Part shown: positions 1-7,575 of the stretch, piece after piece
Position numbering within the stretch: the first letter of the stretch is position 1
How the letters are laid out: the number at the start of each line of letters is the position of its first letter
From: Euryarchaeota archaeon UBA62
GTDB lineage: Archaea; Thermoplasmatota; Poseidoniia; Poseidoniales; Thalassarchaeaceae
DNA: 10,843 nt
Direction: 5' to 3'
Assembly: GCA_002502095.1 (NCBI GenBank)
Contig: DAPJ01000025.1
Span: 1-10,843 of the forward strand
Program-made: the position numbers and the translations under genes
The notes under the pieces: generated by a model
The model's database searches: none
Told to the model about the DNA's origin: nothing
Seen by the model: the letters and a program-made list of their open reading frames with translations, nothing else

Positions 1-1200
1 GACATGGAGTCTGAGACGATGCTCCTAGTATATCCGAGAAGTTTCCTGGGTCGGCGTCCAGACACATAGCAGAGCTGTTTGCCCCGGATACAGGGTTATA
101 CTTCCCAATGGGGCAAGGTATCTGTGTAGTTGATGCATTGACATCTGTGTAGTAACCAGGACTGGCCTCTAGACATTCGGAGAGTCCTGCCTGATTAGCC
201 CAAAACCCTGGAAGACAATGAGAAGCTTCTGTGGCTCCTTCTGAATCTACGTAGAACCCTGGTGGCGCGGGGGTACAGGAAGTCTGCCCATACAGTGATT
301 GGAAGTATCCCGGGGTACAGGGAGTCTGGTAGGATGATCCATTGTCAGGGACTGCATGTCCCGGATCGGCATCTAAGCATGACAGTGAGCTATTAGCAGA
401 TTCCAATGGGTTGTATGTTCCAGAGGGACATGGGGTCTGAACGGTTGAGCCGGATTGTCCCACGTAGTATCCCGGGAATGCGCCTATACACTCTGTTGCC
501 ATGAATGAGGGCTGGAATGTGCCTGGCTGACATGGAGTCTGCGAAGAAGAAGCGTTTGTTGGGACGTAGTTGCCAGGGGTCGCCTGCAGACACAATGTCT
601 GATTCGGAGATGGCTGATAGAAACCCGGATCGCAAGCTGTCTGTGAAATACTTGCAATTCCGGGCACATAATAGCCTGGAGATGACGATAGGCAGGATTG
701 CTGAGCAGATAATGGCTGGTAGTATCCCGGATCACAGGGGGTTTGAGATGTCGAAGTGTAGTTAGGAACAAAGTGCCCTGGTGAGGCATCAATACAGGAT
801 GTAGAGCCATTTGAGGGTTGAAATGTCCCTGGGGAGCAGGCGGTTTGATTAGAGGATCCAGATATTACAACATAGTTCCCGGCAGACGCGACGATACAGG
901 ATAACTGTGCGAACGATGGCTGATAATTCCCCGGACTGCATTGTGTTTGGGAGGTTGCTCCAGATTGAGGAACGAAGTTTCCAGGCGAGGCTGGAGTCTG
1001 GAAAGAAGAGCCTGTTTGAGAAACATAGTAACCTTGGCTGGCTTGGATACATGAGATTTGTCCAGATAGAGGCTGGTAAGATCCAGGAGAGCATGTATCC
1101 TCAGAGGTTGCTCCAATGGAGGAGACGTACCTTCCAGGAGAAGCCGAGTCACAAGAACCACTGCCGGTTTTTCCCTGATAAGTTCCCGGTCGGCACTGGA
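1..1200 (-). repeat. Tandem ~34-residue (~102 bp) Cys-rich repeats, GCC2/GCC3-like
   Basis: About eleven units are visible within the giant protein. Each has two halves: C-x-P-G-x-[YF]-Q-P-x5-6-C, then x-x-A-S-P-G-x-[YF]-V-x8-Q-T-x-C. Two more copies lie upstream at about 1660-1885, separated from this array by the PPC-like domain. The copies are diverged at DNA level, although short words such as CATGGAGTCTG (positions 3 and 530) recur. The array continues past the left edge. The Cys pattern resembles the putative ephrin-receptor-like (GCC2/GCC3) family, where the cysteines form disulfides. Confidence 0.85.
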
Positions 1201-3652
1201 AGAAGCCGACTTGTATCTCTGCGTCAATGGTCTCTGATTGGTTACCAACAGTGGAGCCATCGATGGTTGATATCAGTGTTAGCGTAAAGCTATAATTGCC
1301 GGAGCTTGAATTATTTGGAGTAACTGAAACCAGTAATGTAGAAGAGTTCGTAAAGGAAGTCCCAATTGTAGTCACACTTGCTGTTTGACCGCCCGATGTA
1401 GAGTTGTCAGATGTAGAAATCAGGGACATTGCCATCGAAGAGTCATAGTAGTACAAGCTAAGGTTAAAGTCTCCATTGGAATTTAAGTTAGTTAAGTCTA
1501 CTGAGGCAGCAGTATCTCTTGGGACATATATCGAGAACAAATCCCCAGGGTCATTGGACCATGAGTAGTTTCCGATTTGTCCGCCATAGGTAGCACTCCT
1601 CGACTGAAGTGGAGTGGGCGAAACATCATCCGCATCTCCATATTGATTGTTCGTGTAATTACCAGCGGGAGATGCGATACATGATGACTGCGCTAGGTCA
1701 TTCTGATAGAATCCAGCATCGCAATGTTGCTGATTAGGAGACGCTTCTTGATCGACGAAATAACCACTTGATGACTCATAGCAAAGAGTTTGTCCCTCGT
1801 CGGGCTGGTAGTTTCCTATTGTACAACTCTCATGGAATAATGATCCTTGGAGGGAAAAGTGGCCTGCGGAGGAGTTCTGACATGACAGTCGTCCCCACTG
1901 CCCGTCTGGACATCTTACCCATCTAGCAGGGTTTTCTGGATAATCATCCACTGATGAATTGAATCCATCTCCATCACTGTCGTCACTGATGCCCAAATCC
2001 AGAACGTTTCGTATTCCATCTCCATCGAGATCCTGCTCGGAGTAACCTACTGATTCCCCAAGAGTAGAATTGTTGAAACTCATAATGTGTGGAACAAGGA
2101 TATCATCGGAGGTCCCATCAAATTCCCCGGCCTGCCCCCCCCAACAAAACAAGGAGTAGCTCTGGTTAATTGCACAAGTGGATTCGACGCCAGTTGCTAA
2201 TGCAATTGCTGGAGACGCCATGAGGGCATAGGAGGGGATGTTCCCATCGGTACCTGAACAACTACTGGAGCTGGAGCTGCAGGTTCCATCGCCCCACTGC
2301 CCATGAGTATTTACCCCCCAGCAACTAATCGACCCATTGTCCAGCAATGCACATGTATGCCAGTAGGTCCCATCAATATCGGATGCTGTCCTGCCACTAG
2401 GCAACTGAATGTCTGATGATGTTCCTGTCACGGGGCCATCTTGAGTAGAAACCGTGTATGACTTACCCCAGCAACTGATTGAGCCATTATCGAAAATAGC
2501 ACATACACTGTAACCAGGAGTTACCAAGGAGGAAGCCCTCAATCCCGTAGAGTGATTAGCGAGAACCGGCGTGTTTCTACTCGTTGTAGTACCATCCCCA
2601 AGATTTCCAAAACCATTGAATCCCCAGCACTTGATTTCTCCATTGTCTAGAATTGCACAGGTGAAATCATTTCCAGCAGATACAGAAATAGCAGTTCTGT
2701 TAGTACCTAAGTCAACTACAACGGGAGAATTTCTGTTGATGTTTGAGCTATCTCCTAGCTGTCCATGATTATTCCTTCCCCAGCAGTTTAGTGATGCGTC
2801 ATCCAGAATTGCACAATTATGATAGTTTCCGTTTGAAATGGCTACTGGGGTTCGGGTTCCGAAGTCCACAGTTCCATTACTTAGTGAATTCGAGCCGATT
2901 CCAAGTTGACCGTAGTTGTTTGCCCCACTGCACCTGACAGTCCTATTGTACAGGATCGCACAGTCACCCGCGATTGAAATCACTTCATCATTAACGACTT
3001 CTGGATTTCCAGTACTGTTGAAGAATACTGTACTCCCATTGGATAGGACTAGAGTGGGGGACCCAGTATCCAAATCTAAAACTGAGTGACTGAAGACTGA
3101 TCCCCTATCTGTTCCCGGTTGATTGAAACCAAGATTGTTTACCTGAATTGGAGATGGTGACGATGATGCTTCACTTAGTGTCCATGAGTCTGCCCCCCAT
3201 GAGTCTCCAGAAGTACCACCATTTCCATTGACTAGGTTTACAGCCAGGTAAAATACGACATCTCCAGAACCTGTTGCAGGGGCCGTCCAATCTACTGACC
3301 ATGACCTAGAATTGGAGTTTGAGTGAGTTACCTCTCCTGATGATAGCCGAGCATTCTGACCTGGATTGGAGAATACGCCCTGATTAGAGTCTAGATTGAA
3401 TCCCCCGCTAGTACCGCTTGGACCTCCAGAAGCGCTTATTGAGAGAGAATATGTGGTACCTGGAACATATCCTGATGAGGGAGTTCCTGAAAGTGCTGGC
3501 GTAACTGTGGGGGAGGTAGAAGAATGGCAAAATCCAGCTCCACATCCATCGGTAGATCCTGTTCTGCCAGAGCTGTTCGCGAACGCTGTTTCTGGTACAG
3601 CCATTAGCAAAAGCATCAGAAAGGTTCCCACGATTATTACTCTAGTTTTCAT
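1..3652 (-). CDS. Giant secreted Cys-rich repeat protein with RCC1 repeats (5' part; 3' end off window)
   Basis: The minus strand is open from the ATG at 3650-3652 to the left edge, about 1217 codons with no stop. Residues 1-25 form a signal peptide (basic MKTR start, hydrophobic core, probable cleavage after ETAFA). Residues ~26-165 resemble Reeler / choice-of-anchor-V domains, with a CX4CH segment near residue 37, a WTAP motif and a FYLAVNLVNGNGG stretch. Six RCC1-like repeats of the CAILDNGxIxCWG type span ~225-510. Two DxDGDG calcium motifs lie at ~541-565. A PPC-like beta domain at ~670-795 interrupts Cys-rich GCC2/GCC3-like repeats, which run from ~590 to 665 and again from ~819 to the edge. 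N-x-S/T sequons are frequent, which fits a glycosylated surface protein. A role in adhesion or ligand binding is inference. Any C-terminal anchor would lie outside the window. The gene starts 136 bp after the radical SAM gene and may have its own promoter. Confidence 0.9.
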   Translation of the reverse strand, partial: MKTRVIIVGTFLMLLLMAVPETAFANSSGRTGSTDGCGAGFCHSSTSPTVTPALSGTPSSGYVPGTTYSLSISASGGPSGTSGGFNLDSNQGVFSNPGQNARLSSGEVTHSNSNSRSWSVDWTAPATGSGDVVFYLAVNLVNGNGGTSGDSWGADSWTLSEASSSPSPIQVNNLGFNQPGTDRGSVFSHSVLDLDTGSPTLVLSNGSTVFFNSTGNPEVVNDEVISIAGDCAILYNRTVRCSGANNYGQLGIGSNSLSNGTVDFGTRTPVAISNGNYHNCAILDDASLNCWGRNNHGQLGDSSNINRNSPVVVDLGTNRTAISVSAGNDFTCAILDNGEIKCWGFNGFGNLGDGTTTSRNTPVLANHSTGLRASSLVTPGYSVCAIFDNGSISCWGKSYTVSTQDGPVTGTSSDIQLPSGRTASDIDGTYWHTCALLDNGSISCWGVNTHGQWGDGTCSSSSSSCSGTDGNIPSYALMASPAIALATGVESTCAINQSYSLFCWGGQAGEFDGTSDDILVPHIMSFNNSTLGESVGYSEQDLDGDGIRNVLDLGISDDSDGDGFNSSVDDYPENPARWVRCPDGQWGRLSCQNSSAGHFSLQGSLFHESCTIGNYQPDEGQTLCYESSSGYFVDQEASPNQQHCDAGFYQNDLAQSSCIASPAGNYTNNQYGDADDVSPTPLQSRSATYGGQIGNYSWSNDPGDLFSIYVPRDTAASVDLTNLNSNGDFNLSLYYYDSSMAMSLISTSDNSTSGGQTASVTTIGTSFTNSSTLLVSVTPNNSSSGNYSFTLTLISTIDGSTVGNQSETIDAEIQVGFFQCRPGTYQGKTGSGSCDSASPGRYVSSIGATSEDTCSPGSYQPLSGQISCIQASQGYYVSQTGSSFQTPASPGNFVPQSGATSQTQCSPGNYQPSFAQLSCIVASAGNYVVISGSSNQTACSPGTFQPSNGSTSCIDASPGHFVPNYTSTSQTPCDPGYYQPLSAQQSCLSSSPGYYVPGIASISQTACDPGFYQPSPNQTLCLQATPGNYVPTNASSSQTPCQPGTFQPSFMATECIGAFPGYYVGQSGSTVQTPCPSGTYNPLESANSSLSCLDADPGHAVPDNGSSYQTPCTPGYFQSLYGQTSCTPAPPGFYVDSEGATEASHCLPGFWANQAGLSECLEASPGYYTDVNASTTQIPCPIGKYNPVSGANSSAMCLDADPGNFSDILGASSQTPC
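2122..2980 (-). repeat. Six RCC1-like (alpha-tubulin-suppressor type) repeats
   Basis: Within the giant protein, six units of about 52 residues each carry a Cys pair around a small motif: CAILYNRTVRCSG, CAILDDASLNCWG, CAILDNGEIKCWG, CAIFDNGSISCWG, CALLDNGSISCWG and CAINQSYSLFCWG. Most are followed by N-x-x-G-Q-L-G-D-G, the RCC1 signature. Six or seven such blades normally close a beta-propeller. The Cys pairing is typical of secreted RCC1-like repeats in prokaryotes. Confidence 0.85.
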
Positions 3653-3658
3653 TCCACT

Positions 3659-3664
3659 CTCCCC
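3659..3664 (-). promoter_or_regulatory. Probable ribosome binding site of the giant protein gene
   Basis: On the minus strand GGGGAG lies six bases before the ATG at 3652. GGAG matches the archaeal anti-Shine-Dalgarno, and the start is directly followed by a good signal peptide, so this start is favoured. Confidence 0.5.
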
Positions 3665-3788
3665 TACCATAAGTCGTCAATTCCTGTACTGGCTACATCA
3701 AAGAGATTTGTCGGACTGGTCCGATGGCCTCTGTAACAAACAGCATAGCGCTTCTGTTGGTAATATGACTATTCCTACCACGTGAGCT

Positions 3789-5582
3789 TTAGTGCGTCGT
3801 TACGAATACCTCTGAGGCCAGCGGAGGCATTGTAACTCCGGCTTCGGAGAATGCCTCCTCCACAGATGCGAAGCTTCCCTGTTCCTTGTTTCCCCTTCTA
3901 GCTCTGTTGCTGATGATTTTCCAAGAAGCTTTGTCGCCAATTCCAGGTAGTGCCTGAAGTTGGCTCTTGGTGGCGTGATTGATGTCTAGGCCGTACTCTA
4001 TTCCCGAGATGCTTCTCATCCCATGTCCAGTAACTATGATATCCGACCCTGATTCTAGAGGGATAGCATATGGGACCCCTACTAAGATTGGGTAGGCCCC
4101 TATCTGCCTTCCAAATGTGATTCCGGGTTCTCCGTGTTTGGAAGAATCCCTGTATTTTTCTTCCGATAAATGCTCGGGGAGCCTTATCCTGCCTCCTCTG
4201 GATTCCCACCACAGGTCTTTCAATTTAGTACCCAGAGGGAATATCTCCTCGAGCATCGGACGATCTATTTCTTCTCTGACCGTGGTTTTAAATTTCCTGA
4301 ATTCATTTTCAGGAATTTCTTGAAACCCCTTCCCCTCGACTTGTCGAATATTTATTCTCCTTAGCCACAGTCCCTCTGATTTCAATTCTTTGAGAAGCTC
4401 GAGATTCATTGTATAGGTTTCTCTTGTCTCACCATTTAATCCTGCAATAAAGTTCAGACCGGGAAGTAGCCTTGGCAATCCTCTGGTGCCCCTTTCCCTA
4501 CCGAATTCGTTGATGTGCCTGATGGCTATCTTCAGCTGATTTGAGTTGCAATTTAGCCAATTTGACTCATGTACCCTCGGATCCGCCGATTCCAAGCCGA
4601 AAGAAAGTACGGCTCCATCGGATAGATTCTCTATCAGAGACTTAGTTATCTCCGTGGACGGCTCAATATTCTGTGCCACTATCGAAGGGTTGGCATTGTC
4701 CACATGCAGAATTTGTAGATTTTCATTGCTTCTTGCTCCCTGTAGGACCTTAGAGATTGGTTCTGGATCGGGGATTGGGTATTCCATCTCCTCGACTCCC
4801 TCTGCCCTGTAGGTGTAGATATCTGTGGCGCCGCCGATTCTGATATTGACGGCTCCCGATTCCACTGCAGCATTAATTTCTCGGATAACATCGTCTTCTT
4901 CCCTCCAAATAGGGAGCCCCTTTTTAGGCTCAATACAGAATTTACATCCTCTCTTGAAACGTACGCATCCCTGATAAAGTTCAACCTCGTAAGTGAGTGG
5001 GCCATGAGATCCATCCGGAGACAGTAGGTCGGGGTGTTCCACTACTGCCTTTGACGATGCTCCCTTCAGGGCCCATCTTGACCATTCATCTGGACTCCTT
5101 TTCTTATGAGACATTTTACCGGTTGAAAGGAAATGATTGAGAGTTGCGTCTATGTCCTTCAAGCTACAGAAGAGATTGGACCTGGGAGAGACCCAGCCAG
5201 ATTGCCTCCAGTGTCTAATTGCCCAGCCTCCGCAAATAACTGGGATTCTACTCGGAATGGATGTCAGGAATGAATCTGTCTCGCCTCTGCTAATCGGAGT
5301 CCCTCTGATGTACTTACCAGGTACTACTGCCCCGGCCAGAAGAATCGCACCATCCAATTCACCCATCCGCTCTCTTACGTTTTTCCGCCCTTCGAAGGTT
5401 GAAAGCTCTGATTTGAATGATCTCCTCCATTGATCGACGGTCATATAGGTATATTCTATGCCCCTCTCCTCTAGAACTCCACAGATGTATCTGATGTGAA
5501 ATCCAACATAGTTAGGCACGCCGAAAGCCGCGGGTTCATCTTCATACCCATCGAGCACGAGCCACCCGTTGAGTTTCTCCAT
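3789..5582 (-). CDS. Radical SAM protein with C-terminal helix-hairpin-helix, function unknown
   Basis: This 597-residue protein has three parts. Residues 1-150 look Rossmann-like (LVLDGYEDEP, GAILLAGAVVPGKY, VICGGW) and recall a B12-binding fold, but no DxHxxG cobalamin motif is visible. Residues ~198-420 are a radical SAM core with cysteines 206, 213 and 216 (CX6CX2C), a candidate SAM-contacting GGATDIY at 251-257 and GLESADPRV at 329-337. Residues ~533-585 are a ComEA-like helix-hairpin-helix (DINHATKSQLQALPGIG) suggesting nucleic-acid binding. It resembles uncharacterised archaeal radical SAM proteins. The substrate is unknown. The start is 25 bp after the Csl4 stop and has a weak AGGA two bases before the ATG. 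Being downstream of two RNA-related genes makes RNA modification possible, but that is inference. Confidence 0.88.
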   Translation of the reverse strand: MEKLNGWLVLDGYEDEPAAFGVPNYVGFHIRYICGVLEERGIEYTYMTVDQWRRSFKSELSTFEGRKNVRERMGELDGAILLAGAVVPGKYIRGTPISRGETDSFLTSIPSRIPVICGGWAIRHWRQSGWVSPRSNLFCSLKDIDATLNHFLSTGKMSHKKRSPDEWSRWALKGASSKAVVEHPDLLSPDGSHGPLTYEVELYQGCVRFKRGCKFCIEPKKGLPIWREEDDVIREINAAVESGAVNIRIGGATDIYTYRAEGVEEMEYPIPDPEPISKVLQGARSNENLQILHVDNANPSIVAQNIEPSTEITKSLIENLSDGAVLSFGLESADPRVHESNWLNCNSNQLKIAIRHINEFGRERGTRGLPRLLPGLNFIAGLNGETRETYTMNLELLKELKSEGLWLRRINIRQVEGKGFQEIPENEFRKFKTTVREEIDRPMLEEIFPLGTKLKDLWWESRGGRIRLPEHLSEEKYRDSSKHGEPGITFGRQIGAYPILVGVPYAIPLESGSDIIVTGHGMRSISGIEYGLDINHATKSQLQALPGIGDKASWKIISNRARRGNKEQGSFASVEEAFSEAGVTMPPLASEVFVTTH

Positions 5583-5607
5583 GTTCCTGCGTCAGGGTAT
5601 TCGGTAT

Positions 5608-6885
5608 TCACCGCTTCGACTGTTTCCTACGTCCGCCTCTATCTCTGTTGGAGCCACCGGATGAGGACTCTTCGACTACTATCTTACGACCTTTGATCTC
5701 AGAGCCGTTCATTGCTTTGATTGCCGCCTTTGCTTCCTCCTTCGAGGGGAATGTGACGAATGCGAATCCTTTTGACTTTCCAGATTCCCTATCCTTGGCG
5801 ATATGGATAGAATCAATTTTTCCATGCTCCGAGAATGCTTTGGAAAGCTCCTCCTCGGATATTTCATATGGAAGTCTCCCGACAAAAAGCTTGACTCCCA
5901 TTTTCTCTTCAAGTTCTTTCCTCATGGCTGATATTCTCTCCCTCTCCTTGGAAAGCTCTTCCTTGGTAGCCTTTCCTTGCTTGACTTTGTCCATACAATC
6001 TCTGCACCTGATTGGCTTACCTGGAGTGGGTTTGAATGGGACCTTTGTGCTAACTCCACACATCGTACAGACTGTATCATGCATCTCCCTCCTTGGCCTA
6101 CTCTGACCTCCTCTTCCCCCGCCACGAGTGGAGGATCTCATTGAAGCAACCCTGGCTGGAATCTCGTGATTTGCACCCCTTCGGAAATCCGCCATTGGTG
6201 ATAGGTAGGGCCTCGCTCCGTCATGACCTAGTTTCGCTTCAGCCTCCGGGGACCATCTTTCTCCAGATCTGTTGAGTTTGTGCAGACCGAACCCAGTCTC
6301 ATGGCCGTGGCCAAAACCGTCGGATAGTACTCGATAGGCCGTGTAGTCGCATCTAGAACAGTCCACATTGAAATCAATCTTCTTGTCGGATACATCCAGA
6401 ATCACTCCACATGTCGGACAAGATGCGGATAGCACTCCGAGTGATGCATTTCCCTTTGTCGAAGCTTTGAGGATCGGATCATCCTTGACTATCCTAGCTC
6501 TCACGATATCTCGCATTCTCATTGCATCACCGGGCGATGGAATGAATCTATCCACGACCTCGGAGACGTGAATGTCGGCGAATAACTCGAGCGCGGGAAG
6601 GTCCCTGTGACCTCCCTGCTTACTCTCTATATGCAGAATTCTAATCTCGGCGACATTCTCATTCAGTCTGGTGACCTGGCCAATCACCACATCATCGACC
6701 TTGGGGGAATTAATCGGCAGTCTGGATGACTCTATGGAGATATTTCCATCCTTCTCTACAAGAATCCCCGGGAGAGTAGCTACACACCTTCCATTTCTCT
6801 CGAAAATGCCCTCTCCTGCCGAAGATCCAGGAGGAATGGTTACAGTGGAACCGGGCGTAACCTGGTCACCAACTACGGCAGACAT
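5608..6885 (-). CDS. csl4: Exosome subunit Csl4 fused to a CxxC-x17-CxxC zinc motif and an RRM domain
   Basis: Numbering is from the ATG at 6885 (425 residues). The first ~190 residues match archaeal Csl4, the RNA-binding cap of the 3'-5' exosome. There is an N-terminal domain (GDQVTPGSTV, EGIFERNGRCVATLPG), an S1 domain (~60-145, with DVVIGQVTRLNENVAEIRI), and a zinc ribbon with C156, C159, C176 and C179. The protein then continues with a basic Arg/Gly stretch (252-262), a second zinc motif with C273, C276, C294 and C297 in exact CxxC-x17-CxxC spacing, a charged helix, and an RRM (~332-405) with RNP2 LFVGRLP and RNP1 KGFAFVTF. It ends in an RGG-like basic tail. Ordinary archaeal Csl4 stops after the zinc ribbon at under 200 residues. 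An in-frame TTG at 6913-6915 would add ten residues. I prefer the ATG because Csl4 proteins usually reach the GD motif within a few residues, though neither start has a clear Shine-Dalgarno. Confidence 0.9.
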   Translation of the reverse strand: MSAVVGDQVTPGSTVTIPPGSSAGEGIFERNGRCVATLPGILVEKDGNISIESSRLPINSPKVDDVVIGQVTRLNENVAEIRILHIESKQGGHRDLPALELFADIHVSEVVDRFIPSPGDAMRMRDIVRARIVKDDPILKASTKGNASLGVLSASCPTCGVILDVSDKKIDFNVDCSRCDYTAYRVLSDGFGHGHETGFGLHKLNRSGERWSPEAEAKLGHDGARPYLSPMADFRRGANHEIPARVASMRSSTRGGGRGGQSRPRREMHDTVCTMCGVSTKVPFKPTPGKPIRCRDCMDKVKQGKATKEELSKERERISAMRKELEEKMGVKLFVGRLPYEISEEELSKAFSEHGKIDSIHIAKDRESGKSKGFAFVTFPSKEEAKAAIKAMNGSEIKGRKIVVEESSSGGSNRDRGGRRKQSKR

Positions 6886-6928
6886 TGTCCGGGCGACCGG
6901 CCATTCCCCTATCAACGGTACGGAGGAA

Positions 6929-7543
6929 CTAGGGAGGGACTAACCTCCAGAATCCTGCTCTTGTTGCCCCTCTAGACATCTTATGGTGAGAATATGAGGC
7001 AGGTAGGGGGAAATCTGCTTCGCCATACATCTCAACGCTCCAGTTCATATCTTCGAATCTTTTTTGTAGGTGTTTGGCGTTAGCGCTGTGCATCATGTGC
7101 GTGGTGGTTCTTGAGGCTAAGATACATTCAATAAAATCGGAATCAGCCCTCTCTTTCTGCCTGCCCCAAGGAGGGTTTGAAATAATCAAGTCGTATCCTT
7201 CTAGATGAAAACTGTCCTTCCCTATTATCCGATTACAGATTTCATATTTGCCGTTCAATAGCACACTTTCTGCATTAGCATTGGCTAGTTCGCATAATTT
7301 TTGATCCGCCTCCACTAATTTTACGAAACCGGCTCCCATCATCACGGCACCAATTCCTAGTATTCCGTTCCCTGCTCCCAAATCGGCGACTCTGCACCCG
7401 GAAGATAAATCTCCGAAGGCCTGTATATCGAATAGCCATCTGGATGCTAGATCGCCTGGCGTGACATATTGCTCCAAGGATGCCACCAGATTTTCCTTAA
7501 CATCCAGCTTTGACAAGGCTATCCCCAGTTTTCGTAGCCTCAT
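6929..7543 (-). CDS. METTL5-like N6-adenine RNA methyltransferase
   Basis: This 204-residue class I SAM-dependent methylase has LEQYVTPGDLASRW at 23-36, motif I DLGAGNG at 54-60, an acidic ribose-binding residue near VEAD (77-80), and the catalytic NPPW at 123-126 in SNPPWGRQKERAD. The C-terminal ASYSHHKMSRGATRAGFWRL matches archaeal and eukaryotic METTL5 homologues. The eukaryotic enzyme makes m6A in 18S rRNA with TRMT112 as partner, and the archaeal ones are predicted RNA methylases. NPPW replaces the commoner NPPF of this family, but both fit adenine-N6 methylases. The gene lies between the dehydrogenase and Csl4 with short gaps, so it is probably co-transcribed. Pairing of Csl4 with a predicted RNA methylase is, as I recall, seen in other archaea. 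No Shine-Dalgarno is visible. Confidence 0.85.
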   Translation of the reverse strand: MRLRKLGIALSKLDVKENLVASLEQYVTPGDLASRWLFDIQAFGDLSSGCRVADLGAGNGILGIGAVMMGAGFVKLVEADQKLCELANANAESVLLNGKYEICNRIIGKDSFHLEGYDLIISNPPWGRQKERADSDFIECILASRTTTHMMHSANAKHLQKRFEDMNWSVEMYGEADFPLPASYSHHKMSRGATRAGFWRLVPP

Positions 7544-7575
7544 TGGACGATGGGAGGTCGATAGTTCAGTTATGC

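Noticed and set aside
1..1260. Periodic ~100-bp DNA pattern that might suggest a CRISPR or satellite array
   Set aside because: The period is the codon-level trace of 34-residue protein repeats in a continuous minus-strand frame. The copies are diverged, with no constant repeat and unique spacer structure.
484..1287. Several 80-131 codon open frames on both strands (for example 907-1287 plus and 865-1260 minus)
   Set aside because: They lie inside the Cys-rich repeat frame, have no recognisable domains and low-complexity composition, and are shadows of the giant gene.
3396..3785. 129-codon plus-strand frame across the start of the giant gene
   Set aside because: It is antisense to the signal peptide and Reeler-like domain and has no family resemblance or start signal.
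3653..3788. Possible small RNA or small gene in the largest intergenic gap
   Set aside because: No open frame with a start signal, no tRNA-like cloverleaf and no convincing TATA box at the expected distance. Only the short dyad at 3711-3724 stands out.
3789..5582. Cobalamin-binding radical SAM class assignment
   Set aside because: The N-terminal fold is suggestive, but the DxHxxG motif for the lower cobalt ligand is not visible, so cobalamin use is not claimed.
5648..6106. 152-codon plus-strand frame
   Set aside because: It is antisense to the RRM and zinc motif of the Csl4 fusion; the minus strand carries all recognisable motifs.
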